Counted from the stretch's first letter, positions 29,302-39,100 are shown. The stretch is DNA of 64,000 nt from Bartonella queenslandensis (GCF_018155095.1 NZ_NAAI01000003.1:1-64000), one strand, 5' to 3'. Program-made: numbers and translations. Notes: generated from the sequence alone by a model not told the origin.

Positions 29302-30329
29302 AGAGCAGCTTTCACAAGATTATTGATAATATCTTTTACGGTTATATCTTCAGCACGGGCTGAAAAATTAAGAGCCATGCGGTGTTGTAATACAGGATAA
29401 GCCAACGCTTCAACATCATCAAGTGAGGGGGCTAAACGCCCATAATAAAGAGCACGGGCGCGAACACAAAGTGAAAGAGCTTGTGATGCGCGCGGACCAG
29501 GACCCCAAGAAACATAAGTATTGGCGAGGCTATTGTCTTTATCAGGGCGGGCTGAACGGACAATTTTTAAAATAGCTTCGATCACATTTTCTGAAAGAGG
29601 CATTTTGCGAACGATATTTTGAATTTTTTGCAATTTTTTGGCAGATAAAATCGCTTTTGCATTTGATTTTTTTTCTTTTGTTGTTTCTAAAATAATCCGC
29701 CGCTCTGTTGTAAGATCAGGATAGTCAATATCAATTTGCATCAAAAAGCGATCGAGTTGAGCTTCAGGAAGTGGATAGGTCCCTTCTTGTTCGAGAGGGT
29801 TTTGTGTTGCAAGAACATGAAAAGGTTGTGGCAAATCATAACGAGTACCTGCAACAGTTACATGATATTCCTGCATAGCCTGTAAAAGAGCTGACTGCGT
29901 ACGTGGAGAGGCACGATTGATTTCATCAGCCATGAGAAGTTGCGTAAAAATAGGGCCTTGAACGTAGCGAAAAGAACGTTTTCCCTCTTTATCGGAATCC
30001 ATAATTTCAGAACCGATAATGTCCGATGGCATTAAGTCTGGGGTAAATTGGATACGCTTTTCATCAAGCCCTAAAACGGTTCCCAATGTTTCCACAAGGC
30101 GTGTTTTTGCAAGCCCTGGAGCGCCGATAAGGAGAGCATGACCACCAGCAAAAATAGCCGTTAAAGCATATTCAATGACATGACTTTGCCCAAAAATAAC
30201 TTTGTCAATTTCTTGTTGTATAATATCTAATTCTTTGTGTGCCGTATCAATATCCTCAATAATGACTTGGGCCTCATGTTTGGTATTAACCTTTTTCACA
30301 GAATTAGATGCTGGATCACGGTGATTCAT
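29298..30329 (-). CDS. MoxR-family AAA+ ATPase
   Basis: A 343-residue AAA+ chaperone-like ATPase. The motifs are Walker A IGAPGLAKTR (near residue 72), Walker B LLMADEINRASP, sensor 1 HVLATQNPLEQEG, and the LPEAQLDRF arginine-finger region. It heads a four-gene coupled operon with DUF58, BatA/DUF4159 and amidotransferase-like membrane proteins. MoxR proteins assist maturation or metal insertion of specific partner complexes, often with VWA proteins. The client here is not known. Confidence 0.92.
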   Translation of the reverse strand: MNHRDPASNSVKKVNTKHEAQVIIEDIDTAHKELDIIQQEIDKVIFGQSHVIEYALTAIFAGGHALLIGAPGLAKTRLVETLGTVLGLDEKRIQFTPDLMPSDIIGSEIMDSDKEGKRSFRYVQGPIFTQLLMADEINRASPRTQSALLQAMQEYHVTVAGTRYDLPQPFHVLATQNPLEQEGTYPLPEAQLDRFLMQIDIDYPDLTTERRIILETTKEKKSNAKAILSAKKLQKIQNIVRKMPLSENVIEAILKIVRSARPDKDNSLANTYVSWGPGPRASQALSLCVRARALYYGRLAPSLDDVEALAYPVLQHRMALNFSARAEDITVKDIINNLVKAAL

Positions 30330-30574
30330 ATTTTTTCCTTAAGGCGTTTATCACAAAAATAGCAATTTTCTCTGCATGATAACGGATATCTTATTGTTTG
30401 TAACAGAAAATGAGAAGAAAAGAAGCATCATAAGTCGTTTTTTTATATTCGTATATACGAAGAGGAAAGTTTCTTTGAAAGAAGAAGATATGTTTTATAA
30501 GGGATGTTTTAAATTTTTTTTTATAAAGAGAGTTTTTGAAAGCAATGAAGACAACTTTTTGGGAAGGTTAAAGG

Positions 30575-31828
30575 GTGAATATAAGGCAGAACTTCAAACA
30601 GGTTGCGTGGTTACAACAAAATGATGTCCAGACACTTCTTCGTGTTTTATCTTTAGAGGGGGAAGAGGCGCGTATCGTGGGGGGAGCAGTGCGCAATCAA
30701 CTATTAGGTCAGCCTATTAGTGATATTGATATTGCGACAACCTGCTTACCGCAACAGATTATCACGCGTGTAGAAGAAGCAGGATTTAAAGCTATTCCTA
30801 CAGGGATTGCGTTTGGTACAATAACAGTGATTGCGCATTCATGTGTTTATGAGGTCACAACACTTCGCAGCGATATTGAAACAGATGGTCGTCATGCAAA
30901 AGTGGCTTTTGGTCGTGATTGGAAAAAAGATGCTGAACGGCGTGATTTTACGATCAATGCCCTTTATTGTGATGCTGCTGGCAACCTTTATGATGATGTA
31001 GGAGGGTTGAGCGATATTGAGAGCCAAACAGTTCGTTTTATTGGTGTTGCAGAAAATCGTATTAGCGAAGATTATTTGCGTATTTTACGTTTTTTTCGCT
31101 TTTTTGCGTGGTATGGAGCGGGGCGACCGGATGGGGAAGGATTGAAGGCATGTGTTCGTTTAAAACACGGTTTAAAAAAACTTTCTTCTGAGCGTATTTG
31201 GGCAGAAATGAAAAAGCTTCTTTTGGCTTGTGATCCAACACGTGCTCTTTTATGGATGCGACAAAGCAGAATTTTGTCACTCATTTTTCCCGAAACAGAA
31301 AAATGGGGCATTGATGCAATTCACGCATTGGTAAAAACAGAGCAGATGCTTGGTTGGAAAGTTGATCCATTTTTACGGCTAGAAAGTCTTCTTCCTCCAG
31401 ATCCTATACGTCTTCATAAAATGGCACAGCGCTTGCGTTTTTCCCATAAGGAAACAACACGGTTAAAGGAATGGGCAGAGTTAGAAATAATAAACCAAAA
31501 CTGTTCTGATCATTTTGTGCAAAAACTGATTTATTTTCATGGGCGACAGCCGATTTTAGATCAATTATCCTTGTCTGTCGCTGCATCACATGTCGATACT
31601 CTAGAAAAAGAGGAGTCTTTGCAAAAAGCAGAAGATTATCTCAAACTTTATCAGCTTGTTCAAAAATGGCCGATTCCAACTTTTCCCATTAATGGTAACG
31701 ATTTAATAAAAAAAGGTTTTTCAAAAGGTATCCTTTTAGGAAAAAAGCTTAAAGAGCTAGAAATGATATGGGTTGAAAGCGGATTTTTAATGGATCGTTA
31801 CGCATTATTAGAAAAAATTGATTTATAA
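30575..31828 (+). CDS. CCA tRNA nucleotidyltransferase / poly(A) polymerase family
   Basis: A 417-residue class II nucleotidyltransferase. The head domain has VGGAVRNQLLGQPISDIDIAT, with the GGxVR loop and catalytic DxD, then the RRDFTINALY motif near residue 127 and an RNA-binding region (ISEDYLRILRFFRFFAWYG). This is the rhizobial family annotated as CCA-adding enzyme, which completes tRNA 3' ends; a poly(A) polymerase activity cannot be excluded by sequence. The GTG start at 30575 follows GGAAGGTTAAAGG. It is divergent from the moxR operon. Confidence 0.88.
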   Translation: MNIRQNFKQVAWLQQNDVQTLLRVLSLEGEEARIVGGAVRNQLLGQPISDIDIATTCLPQQIITRVEEAGFKAIPTGIAFGTITVIAHSCVYEVTTLRSDIETDGRHAKVAFGRDWKKDAERRDFTINALYCDAAGNLYDDVGGLSDIESQTVRFIGVAENRISEDYLRILRFFRFFAWYGAGRPDGEGLKACVRLKHGLKKLSSERIWAEMKKLLLACDPTRALLWMRQSRILSLIFPETEKWGIDAIHALVKTEQMLGWKVDPFLRLESLLPPDPIRLHKMAQRLRFSHKETTRLKEWAELEIINQNCSDHFVQKLIYFHGRQPILDQLSLSVAASHVDTLEKEESLQKAEDYLKLYQLVQKWPIPTFPINGNDLIKKGFSKGILLGKKLKELEMIWVESGFLMDRYALLEKIDL

Positions 31829-31860
31829 TATTAGGGGTATAAACGCACGGTTGTTTTTAC

Positions 31861-31982
31861 TTAATAATTCATCATTATTCATATGAAATAAGAGCGCTGA
31901 ATATTGTAAATGTTACCTTATTTCAAACTTGTTTATACTACATCAATCAAAAGCTATTACCTTACATAGTACAAGCGAGGGA
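31861..31982 (-). repeat. Dispersed integrase-leader repeat, copy 3
   Basis: CTTATTTCAAACTTG, then ACATCAATCAAAAGCTATTAC and ACAAGCGAGGG, align with the reverse complement of the copy at 56.6 kb. It lies directly upstream of the integrase remnant on the plus strand, the same relative order as at 56.5 and 63.7 kb. Confidence 0.5.
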
Positions 31983-32026
31983 AGTCGTTTGAGAAAAGGC
32001 GATTATAGGGAGGAAGAACGCTTCTT

Positions 32027-32257
32027 ATGAACTATATCAAAGTAAGGAAAAAATTAAACGAAAAAAGATAATAATAATGGTTTGCACTTTGTATCGGTAT
32101 AAAAAGGGGGATACTCAATGGACTTTATACGAGCACAAGGGATATGTATACTATTCACAGGTGATGGTATATGATGGATGTAACGAGCACTAGGAAATAT
32201 TTATATCAAGTGTATGAATGAGTAACACAATGGCATTTTGCGTTTTGTGAGAAAGTG
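32027..32257 (+). pseudogene. Integrase N-terminal remnant
   Basis: The start context CTTCTTATGAAC matches CCTCTTATGAAC of the 56.5 kb remnant. About 60 bases on, one frame encodes LYRYKKGDTQWTLYEH, comparable to [19 protein letters not shown]. Further on, CAATGGCATTTTGCGTTTTGTGAGAAAG parallels the stretch encoding QWRSILRE. Stops and frame changes interrupt it throughout, and no catalytic domain remains. Confidence 0.5.
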
Positions 32258-32530
32258 ATTTAGATTAAAGAGTTCTTCTTGTTTTATAGCTGTTCATTTG
32301 AACAGCCATTGATTATCGGGAAATCCCAGGTGTTAGATGCTTTAACTGTTATTTATGTAACAGCTTATCAGCTTTTAGGGGGCTTTAATCTAAAAGTATC
32401 GTTGAAAAGTATGGGGTTTTAATATTTATAAAATTCTTGAAAGATAAGTTTTTTCTACTTATTTGAACACTAGAGCAGAGTTCATGTATTTTGATCACTC
32501 TATTAAAGATTTGATAAAATTGTTGTGTTT

Positions 32531-33007
32531 TTATAGATTGCAGTTTCCTTCATGATAACCAATTTGGCGTAGTGCTTCTCCTGTTGTTATGGCTACGCTC
32601 ATAGCAAGGTTTAGAGAACGTGCCTGTTGTTGCATAGGAATTTTCAATGTATAATCAGCAGCGTCATAAACATAATCCGGAACTCCAGCTGATTCACGAC
32701 CAAAAAGTAAAACATCATTTTTTTGATAGCATATCTGCGTATAGCATGTTTTTGCTTTTGTACTTAAAAGCAATAGACGACGTTGAAAGTGTTTCATAGA
32801 GCTTATAAAATGTTGCCAATCAACGTGTCGTTCTAAAGAAGCATATTCGAGATAATCCAATCCAGCACGTTTGAGATTACGATCCGACAGATTAAAGCCT
32901 GCGGGTTCAATAATGTGTACATGTAAACCAAAACAAGCACTAAGACGTAAAATCGTTCCAGTATTACCAGCAATATCAGGTTGAAAAAGAGCTATATGAA
33001 GTGTCAT
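32531..33007 (-). CDS. trmL: tRNA (cytidine/uridine-34-2'-O)-methyltransferase TrmL
   Basis: A 158-residue SPOUT methyltransferase that modifies the wobble base of certain tRNA-Leu species. The hallmarks are FQPDIAGNTGTILRLSACFG at the N-terminus, LLFGRESAGVPD in the cofactor knot, and MQQQARSLNLAMSVAI at the C-terminus. Length and motif order match TrmL. A longer in-frame extension exists, but MTLHIALFQP from the ATG at 33007 is the normal family start. Confidence 0.92.
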   Translation of the reverse strand: MTLHIALFQPDIAGNTGTILRLSACFGLHVHIIEPAGFNLSDRNLKRAGLDYLEYASLERHVDWQHFISSMKHFQRRLLLLSTKAKTCYTQICYQKNDVLLFGRESAGVPDYVYDAADYTLKIPMQQQARSLNLAMSVAITTGEALRQIGYHEGNCNL

Positions 33008-33588
33008 GTTCTCTGTAATATGTTTTTTTTCAACTTTGTAAAGCAGCACCATAATTTATTTGAAAAATATGCTTGAGAAATACACGTTTTTTGCATTTAG
33101 TTTTCATTCACTTTAAGTCTCAGGGAAAAAATTACGGATAAAGATTTGTTTGAAATAAGAAGGAATCTCCGGATTAGGGGTTTCCTTTGATTGAGCGATA
33201 CATAAAATGGATTGGCTCATTATGCTGAAAAGTAGAATATTTAATGAGATTAGCTCGTTTATTTTGGTTGAGATTTGACCATAACAAGAAAATCGAAGTG
33301 TTTATTTACACACACTCTCGGTTTTTGTCAGGTATAGGAAAGGTTTTGAGTGATTGAATAGGAACAGAGGTTTGAAATACAAGATACTTACGGTATTCAG
33401 GTTTCTAATTCACTCTTTAAAACAATAAATTATCATTAAACTCATTTTTTGCGTAAATCATACAAATAGTAGAAATTTTCTACAGGGATATTTTTATGAG
33501 TTAAGACAACTGATTGATCAGGCATTGTACAATGGGTGAGGGTATGATAAAAGAGCATTTTAGCGAATAATTTCTTTAAGTTAAGGCA
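33008..33588. other. Divergent spacer upstream of petABC
   Basis: About 580 bases between trmL (minus) and petA (plus), with no gene. A leader-repeat copy is at 33367-33450. A weaker match (TTTGAAATAAGAAGGAATC) is near 33149. The petA promoter must lie here but cannot be fixed. Confidence 0.45.
33330..33450 (+). repeat. Dispersed integrase-leader repeat, copy 4
   Basis: AGGTTTGAAATACAAGATAC and AACAATAAATTATCATTAAA align with the copies at 53314 and 56658. The preceding GGTTTTGAGTGATTGAATAGG matches the next block of the unit. No integrase codons are recognised next to it. Confidence 0.5.
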
Positions 33589-34137
33589 ATGGGTGATCAG
33601 ACGAGACGGGATTTTCTGTTTTTGGTAACAGCAGTTGCAGGAGCAGTTGGAATGGGGGTGGTTACATGGCCTTTTATCCGTCAGTTGCGTCCAGATGAGG
33701 CTGTTTTAGCATCTTCTTCCATTGAGGTTGATCTTTCTGGTATTGAAGAGGGGATGTCGGTGACGGTAAAGTGGCGAGGACAGCCTGTTGTTATTCGAAA
33801 TCGTACGGCAAAAGAAGTTGCTGATGCGCGCGCTACGAATTTGAGTCTTCTAAAAGATCGTCAAGCCCGCAATCCTAATCTTGAAGATGAAAAAGAAGCG
33901 ACGGATTTTGCACGTTCAGCAGGCAAAGGGCGTGAAAATTGGCTTATTGTCATTAATCTTTGTACGCATTTAGGTTGTGTAACACTTGGGCAATCGGGGA
34001 AATTTGGAGGATGGTTGTGTCCGTGTCATGGATCTGTTTACGATACTGCTGGAAGAGTGCGGTCAGGTCCAGCAAACTATAATTTAGCTATTCCACCTTA
34101 CCAATTTCTTTCTAATACTTTGCTCAAAATAGGATAA
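33589..34137 (+). CDS. petA: Ubiquinol-cytochrome c reductase Rieske iron-sulfur subunit
   Basis: A 182-residue Rieske protein of the bc1 complex. The N-terminus carries a twin-arginine-type motif (TRRDFLFL) and one membrane anchor (about residues 12-31). The [2Fe-2S] ligands are in CTHLGC and CPCHGS, with the Pro-rich loop SGPANYNL after them. It takes the first electron from ubiquinol at the outer quinone site. It is the first gene of petABC, with 4 bases to petB. Confidence 0.95.
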   Translation: MGDQTRRDFLFLVTAVAGAVGMGVVTWPFIRQLRPDEAVLASSSIEVDLSGIEEGMSVTVKWRGQPVVIRNRTAKEVADARATNLSLLKDRQARNPNLEDEKEATDFARSAGKGRENWLIVINLCTHLGCVTLGQSGKFGGWLCPCHGSVYDTAGRVRSGPANYNLAIPPYQFLSNTLLKIG

Positions 34138-34141
34138 GGTC

Positions 34142-35398
34142 ATGACAAGGTTTCCTCCTTATTGTCCTAAAAATGCTCTTGCTCGTTGGTTTGATAAGCG
34201 TTTTCCTCTTCCTCGTTTTTTTTATAATGCATTTGTGATTTTTCCTGTTCCACGTAATCTTAATTACTTTTATACATTTGGCGGTATTTTGACCATTATG
34301 CTTTTATCACAGCTCTTGACTGGTCTTGTCTTGGCTATGCATTATGTTCCAGATGTTCATTTAGCTTTTGAAACAGGTGAACGATTTCGGCGTGAAGGGC
34401 AGTTTGGATGGCTTTTTCGTCCATGGCATTGTGTAGGTACTTCATTTTTTTTTATTGCCGTTTATATCCATTTGGCACGCGGACTTTATTATGGTTCTTA
34501 TAAAAATATGCGAGAAATGGTTTGGGTTACAGGGATTTTTATTTATATCATCATGATGGCAATCGCATTTTTTGGTTATGTGCTGGTTTGGGGGATGATG
34601 TCTATTTCAGCTGCTTCAGTGGTTGCAGGACTTTTAAAAACGGTACCTTTAGTGGGGGCATGGTTGCATGAGACGCTTCTTGGTGGTTATGGTGTAGGAC
34701 AACCAATATTGAATCGTTTTTATGTTTTCCATTATGTTTTATCATTTGTGTTGCTTCTTTTCGTTGGGCTTCATATTTGGGCAATCCACTGTGTTGGTCA
34801 AGGAAATCCAACGGGTCTTGTTATACAATCAGATAAGGAAACGGTTCCATTTTCGCCTTATGCGCTGATCAAAGATATTTTTGCCATTACTGTTTTTCTG
34901 ATCTTTTTTGCTTGGTTTTTGTTTTATATGCCCGATTATATGGGACAAGCCGAAAATTATAGCGTAGCTGATCCTTTAAAGGCACCTCTTCGTGTGGTTC
35001 CAGAATGGTATTTCTTGCCTTTTTATGCGATGCTGCGTGCTATAACTTTTGATATTGGTATTTTTTCTTCAACTTTTGTGGGCTTTTTTCTCTTCGTCAG
35101 TTCGATTCTCGTATTAATTTTTGTTCCATGGTTAGATCGCTCTAAAATATGTTCAGCAAGATATCGACCTGTTTATAAAATTTTCTTTTGGGCGTTGGTT
35201 TTTGACGTCGTTTTTCTTGGTTGGCTGGGATCAAGAGAAATAAGTGAGAGAGTTCTTTTATGGACGCAATTGGCTACGGTTTATTATTTTATATTCTTTT
35301 TGGTTATTTTGCCGGTTTTGCCTACGTTTGAAAAAAGTTGTTCTCTTCCTTCTTCGATTATGCATGATCTGAAACAGAAAAAAAAGAAACTATGGTAA
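34142..35398 (+). CDS. petB: Cytochrome b of the bc1 complex
   Basis: A 418-residue cytochrome b with about eight membrane helices. The two bis-His heme pairs are visible as HCVGTSFFFIAVYIH and HYVLSFVLLLFVGLH, each His pair spaced by 14. The quinol-oxidation PEWY motif is in VPEWYFLPFYAML. It carries electrons across the membrane in the Q cycle. It is a stand-alone cytochrome b, not the fused b/c1 of Bradyrhizobium. Its 3' end overlaps the petC start by 7 bases. Confidence 0.96.
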   Translation: MTRFPPYCPKNALARWFDKRFPLPRFFYNAFVIFPVPRNLNYFYTFGGILTIMLLSQLLTGLVLAMHYVPDVHLAFETGERFRREGQFGWLFRPWHCVGTSFFFIAVYIHLARGLYYGSYKNMREMVWVTGIFIYIIMMAIAFFGYVLVWGMMSISAASVVAGLLKTVPLVGAWLHETLLGGYGVGQPILNRFYVFHYVLSFVLLLFVGLHIWAIHCVGQGNPTGLVIQSDKETVPFSPYALIKDIFAITVFLIFFAWFLFYMPDYMGQAENYSVADPLKAPLRVVPEWYFLPFYAMLRAITFDIGIFSSTFVGFFLFVSSILVLIFVPWLDRSKICSARYRPVYKIFFWALVFDVVFLGWLGSREISERVLLWTQLATVYYFIFFLVILPVLPTFEKSCSLPSSIMHDLKQKKKKLW

Positions 35399-36285
35399 AT
35401 GTTTTTGTTGGATTGATTGTTATTGTTGCGATGAGCTTTTCTGTTCAGAGTGTGGTCAGTCATGCTTCTGATCGATCGGATCAAGAGGAGGAACTTATTT
35501 CTTTTCCTTTACGGATTCCTAAAAAACAAGAATGGAGTTTTTCAGGGCCATTTGGGTTTTATGATAAGGCGCAATTGCGGCGTGGGTTAAAGGTTTATAA
35601 ACAAGTTTGTTCCAGCTGCCATGGGCTAAAATATGTGGCTTTTCGCCATTTAAAAGCTCTTGGGTATGATCAAGAACAGATCAAAGCTTTGGCAGGGCAA
35701 TATGAAGTACGTGATGGACCCAATCGAGAAGGAAAATTTTTTAAACGTTCTGGGGTTGCAACAGATTATTTTCCTTCTCCCTTTGCGCACGAAGAAGAAG
35801 CAAGGTTTGTTTTGGATGGTGCTTATCCTCCCGATTTATCATTGATAGCACGTGCACGTAGTGTATCTCTACCATTTCCTGCTTTAATTACCGATATATT
35901 GACTCATTATGATACGGCTGGTCCAGATTATATTACAGCTCTTTTAACAGGATATCAGGAAGCACCAAAGAAGATAGAAATTGTGGATGGTTATTGGTAT
36001 AATCCTTATTTTATTGCCAGTAATTCTTTAACCATGGCGCCTCCTTTGAGTGATGGTATGATTGCTTATGAAGATGGAACTCCCCAAACCGTTGAACATT
36101 ATGCGCTTGATGTTTCTGCTTTTTTGATGTGGGCTGCTGATCCTCATATGGAAATTCGTAAAAAAACCGGTTTTCGTGTTATTTTATTTTTAATCATTTT
36201 TGCAGGGCTTGTTTATATTTTAAAAAATCGTATTTGGTGTGGCTTAGAGGAAGAAACGAAAGAGGAAATAGAAAGAAAAGGATAA
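35392..36285 (+). CDS. petC: Cytochrome c1 of the bc1 complex
   Basis: A 297-residue cytochrome c1. It has a signal segment (about residues 1-25), heme attachment CSSCH in VYKQVCSSCHGLKYV (about residue 69), and the axial Met region in ASNSLTMAPPLSDGM. A C-terminal membrane anchor (about 262-279) completes it. It passes electrons to soluble or membrane cytochrome c. It needs the Ccm machinery, part of which is encoded at 8.2-12.2 kb. The overlap with petB indicates coupled translation. Confidence 0.95.
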   Translation: MVNVFVGLIVIVAMSFSVQSVVSHASDRSDQEEELISFPLRIPKKQEWSFSGPFGFYDKAQLRRGLKVYKQVCSSCHGLKYVAFRHLKALGYDQEQIKALAGQYEVRDGPNREGKFFKRSGVATDYFPSPFAHEEEARFVLDGAYPPDLSLIARARSVSLPFPALITDILTHYDTAGPDYITALLTGYQEAPKKIEIVDGYWYNPYFIASNSLTMAPPLSDGMIAYEDGTPQTVEHYALDVSAFLMWAADPHMEIRKKTGFRVILFLIIFAGLVYILKNRIWCGLEEETKEEIERKG

Positions 36286-36396
36286 ATTGATGACTCTTGA
36301 AAAGAGTGGAGAGCATAAAGAGTATAAGGAACAAATCTGTTTATGATGCATTGAGGTTTTATAAAGTAAAAGCAAAGTAAAAATGGAGATGTTAAA

Positions 36397-36837
36397 ATGA
36401 AAAAAATTACATGTGCTGCTCTTATGTCAATTTTTATGGTTTCTAATACTTATGCTCAGTCTTTTGAAATGCCTTCTAAACCTGAAATGATTTCTTCAAC
36501 AGGTATTGTACAGGTAGGGATAGATAAGTCTGCGCGTTATGTAACACCTTTAGCAACGGATTTTGTTGCTTCCAGCCTTATAGGTGCCAATGTATATAAT
36601 ATAGAAGATGAAAATATTGGTGAAGTAAAAGATATTATTTTACGTGAAAATAACATTGCAGGGTTTGTTATTGCTGTTGGCGGTTTCCTTGGCATAGGGG
36701 AGAGTTATGTGGTCGTTTCTCCAGAAACAATTCAGATGACAAATGATTATGGTAAGTGGAAACTTATTACAAATGCGACAAAGGATTCTTTAAAGAACGC
36801 TCCAACATTTAAATACGAAGGACGTTGGACACGCTAA
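36397..36837 (+). CDS. PRC-barrel domain secreted protein
   Basis: A 146-residue protein with a signal peptide (about residues 1-20, ending TYAQS) and one PRC-barrel domain (about residues 62-115), recognisable from SLIGANVYNIEDENIGEVKD, IAGFVIAVGG and FLGIGESYVVV. PRC-barrel proteins in rhizobia are often small periplasmic proteins of unknown function. The gene starts after a GGAG ribosome site and ends at a strong intrinsic terminator. Confidence 0.85.
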   Translation: MKKITCAALMSIFMVSNTYAQSFEMPSKPEMISSTGIVQVGIDKSARYVTPLATDFVASSLIGANVYNIEDENIGEVKDIILRENNIAGFVIAVGGFLGIGESYVVVSPETIQMTNDYGKWKLITNATKDSLKNAPTFKYEGRWTR

Positions 36838-36863
36838 TTTTATATTTTCATTCTTTAATGGAT

Positions 36864-36908
36864 AAAACTGTTGCTATCATAATAATAGAGTAGCAACAGT
36901 TTTTTTAT
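36864..36908 (+). terminator. Intrinsic terminator after the PRC-barrel gene
   Basis: AAAACTGTTGCTA and TAGCAACAGTTTT form a 13-bp stem around an AT-rich loop, followed by TTTTATT. It separates this gene from the convergent ychF. Confidence 0.88.
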
Positions 36909-36994
36909 TCCGGAGACTTTTGGGAGCTTTTTCCACAAGTTTCCATGAGCTTATTAAAAAATTTTCCAGCTAAAATATTAAGTGAGAGTGAAAA

Positions 36995-38098
36995 TTAGGT
37001 ATTATGTTTAAATAACATGATATCGCCATCTTGCACAATGTATTCTTTTCCTTCATCGCGAGCTTTGCCAGCTTCTTTTGCACCACTTTCCCCCCCCAGA
37101 GCAATATAGTCATCGTAGCTGATGGTTTGAGCACGAATGAAGCCGCGCTCAAAATCTGAGTGAATAACGCCAGCGGCTTGGGGAGCTTTTGTACCACGTG
37201 GAATTGTCCATGCTCGTGTTTCTTTAGGTCCACAGGTGAAGTAAGTAATGAGGTCAAGTAAATGATAACCAGAACGAATAAGGCGATTTAAACTTGGTTC
37301 AATGAGTCCTAGAGCATCGAGATATTCTGATGCTTCAGCATCACTCAATTGTGTGATTTCCGCTTCGATAGAAGCAGAAATGATAATGCTTTGCGCATTT
37401 TGCTCTGTTGCCATTTTTTCAACTATTTGGGTAAAGCTATTTCCATGAGCAGCGTCATTTTCGCTTACGTTACAAACGTAAAGTACAGGCTTTGAGGTTA
37501 AAAGATTCAAATTTTTAAGAATGCAGTGTTCATCGGAAGAGATATCATTGAGTAATAAGCGGACAGGATTCCCTTGTTGCAATATGTTTAATGCTTTTTC
37601 CATTACGGGTAGAATTGTGAGGGCTTCTTTGTCTTTTCCCGTTGCTCGTTTGCGGATTTGTACGATTCGTTTTTCAAGACTTTCAAGATCAGCAAGCATG
37701 AGTTCAGTTTCAACCGTTGTCGCATCACAAACAGGATCGATACGTCCTTCTACATGAGTAATATCTTCGTTTTGAAAACAGCGTAAAACGTGGACAATAG
37801 CATCGACTTCGCGAATATTGGCTAAAAATTTGTTCCCTAAACCTTCACCTTTTGAAGCGCCTCGTACAAGCCCCGCAATATCAACGAAATTAATACGTGT
37901 GGGAATAATTTCTTTTGAACCTGCAATCGATGCAATTTTTTCCATTCGTAAATCTGGAACAGCAACTTCACCGGTATTGGGTTCAATGGTACAAAAAGGA
38001 TAATTGGCAGCCTGTGCGGTGGCTGTTTTTGTTAATGCATTAAAAAGAGTTGATTTCCCAACATTAGGTAATCCGACAATACCGCATTTAAAGCCCAT
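36995..38098 (-). CDS. ychF: Redox-regulated ATPase/GTPase YchF
   Basis: A 367-residue Obg-family P-loop protein. G1 is GLPNVGKSTLFNALT (residues 8-22) and G3 is DIAGLVRGASKGEGLGN. The expected NKxD is replaced by NVSE, as is normal for YchF, which prefers ATP. A coiled coil lies in the middle and a TGS domain at the C-terminus (TYFTCGPKETRAWTI, then GVIHSDFERGFIRA). It binds ribosomes and influences oxidative stress responses in other bacteria. Confidence 0.95.
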   Translation of the reverse strand: MGFKCGIVGLPNVGKSTLFNALTKTATAQAANYPFCTIEPNTGEVAVPDLRMEKIASIAGSKEIIPTRINFVDIAGLVRGASKGEGLGNKFLANIREVDAIVHVLRCFQNEDITHVEGRIDPVCDATTVETELMLADLESLEKRIVQIRKRATGKDKEALTILPVMEKALNILQQGNPVRLLLNDISSDEHCILKNLNLLTSKPVLYVCNVSENDAAHGNSFTQIVEKMATEQNAQSIIISASIEAEITQLSDAEASEYLDALGLIEPSLNRLIRSGYHLLDLITYFTCGPKETRAWTIPRGTKAPQAAGVIHSDFERGFIRAQTISYDDYIALGGESGAKEAGKARDEGKEYIVQDGDIMLFKHNT

Positions 38099-38353
38099 GA
38101 GAGTCTTTCTTTTCTATTGATTTATGGTCAAGATAAAGCTTCTTTTTTATAGCATATTTTCAGAAGAGTTATAGTCTTTGTATTGCGATAAATGAGAAAA
38201 AAGTCGACAGCGGCAAATAATCTGCTTTTTTTTTAGTTTTTAAAGTTCTTTTTATCTTAATAATGAGAAAACTTCGAGTTAATGTTAATAGTGTGCTAAG
38301 TTTTTCATGGTACGCAAATCTACATAAATAATTAACTCGGAGAAAATAGAAGA

Positions 38354-39094
38354 GTGTTATCTCGTCATGCCTTTTTAATTGCAGCACTTTTAGCTTTGGC
38401 TGGATGTGCTATACATCAGTCAGATATGTCATCGGCTTCTCTTCAACAAGCTCGATACATTCCACCAGAAATACAGGCTTTGTATGGTCCTGTAACGAAT
38501 GAGACTTATTTGTTACCTGCCGTTGATCTTACGACAATTGATCCAAAATATTGGCGACAAGAAGTTATTTATTATACATCTTATCCCCCTGGAACATTGG
38601 TGATCGATACGCAAGAACGTTTTCTTTACCTTATTGGTGAAAATGGAAAAGCTTTGCGTTATGGGATTGGGGTCGGTAAAGAAGGTCTAGCATTTGAAGG
38701 TGAGGGGGTTATACAGCGCAAGCGCCGGTGGCCAAATTGGGCTCCTACTGCAGCAATGATGACTCGAGAACCAGAACGTTATGGTCATTTGGGGAAAGGA
38801 ATGCCTCCTGGACCTGATAATCCATTGGGTGCGCGCGCGCTTTATCTTTTCAAAAATGGGAAAGATACACTTTTCCGTATTCATGGTTCACATGAATCAT
38901 GGTCAATTGGGCATGCTATGTCAAGCGGGTGTATCCGTTTGCTCAATCAAGATATCATTGATCTTTATGATCGTGTTCCTGTTGGTTCGCGTGTCGTAGT
39001 GTTACAAAACAATAGAAGTATGCCTACAGTTTACAGTCAACAATCTAATGGCTACGATCCGCTACAATCAACCATTCAGCCAGATGATTTTTAA
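38354..39094 (+). CDS. L,D-transpeptidase (YkuD) lipoprotein
   Basis: A 246-residue protein with a GTG start and a lipobox (LALAGC, lipidated Cys18). The YkuD catalytic domain spans about residues 80-217, with HGSHESWSIGHAMSSGCIRL and nucleophile Cys193. Such enzymes make 3-3 cross-links in peptidoglycan or attach outer-membrane proteins to it, a common theme in Rhizobiales. The gene sits in plus orientation between ychF and pth-rplY, which are minus and often adjacent in relatives. The C-terminal tail (QQSNGYDPLQS) is probably disordered. Confidence 0.9.
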   Translation: MLSRHAFLIAALLALAGCAIHQSDMSSASLQQARYIPPEIQALYGPVTNETYLLPAVDLTTIDPKYWRQEVIYYTSYPPGTLVIDTQERFLYLIGENGKALRYGIGVGKEGLAFEGEGVIQRKRRWPNWAPTAAMMTREPERYGHLGKGMPPGPDNPLGARALYLFKNGKDTLFRIHGSHESWSIGHAMSSGCIRLLNQDIIDLYDRVPVGSRVVVLQNNRSMPTVYSQQSNGYDPLQSTIQPDDF

Positions 39095-39100
39095 TTCTAG

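Larger units (their letters stand above)
31829..32530. other. Spacer with leader repeat and integrase remnant
   Basis: About 700 bases between convergent genes with no intact gene. The left part holds the leader repeat in minus orientation and the middle holds a decayed integrase start in plus orientation. A perfect hairpin GCTGTTCA-TT-TGAACAGC lies at about 32287-32304. Confidence 0.55.

Noticed and set aside
30376-30624. 82-codon plus frame before the CCA enzyme gene
   Set aside because: Lys/Phe-rich, overlaps the start of the CCA enzyme gene, and no family is recognised.
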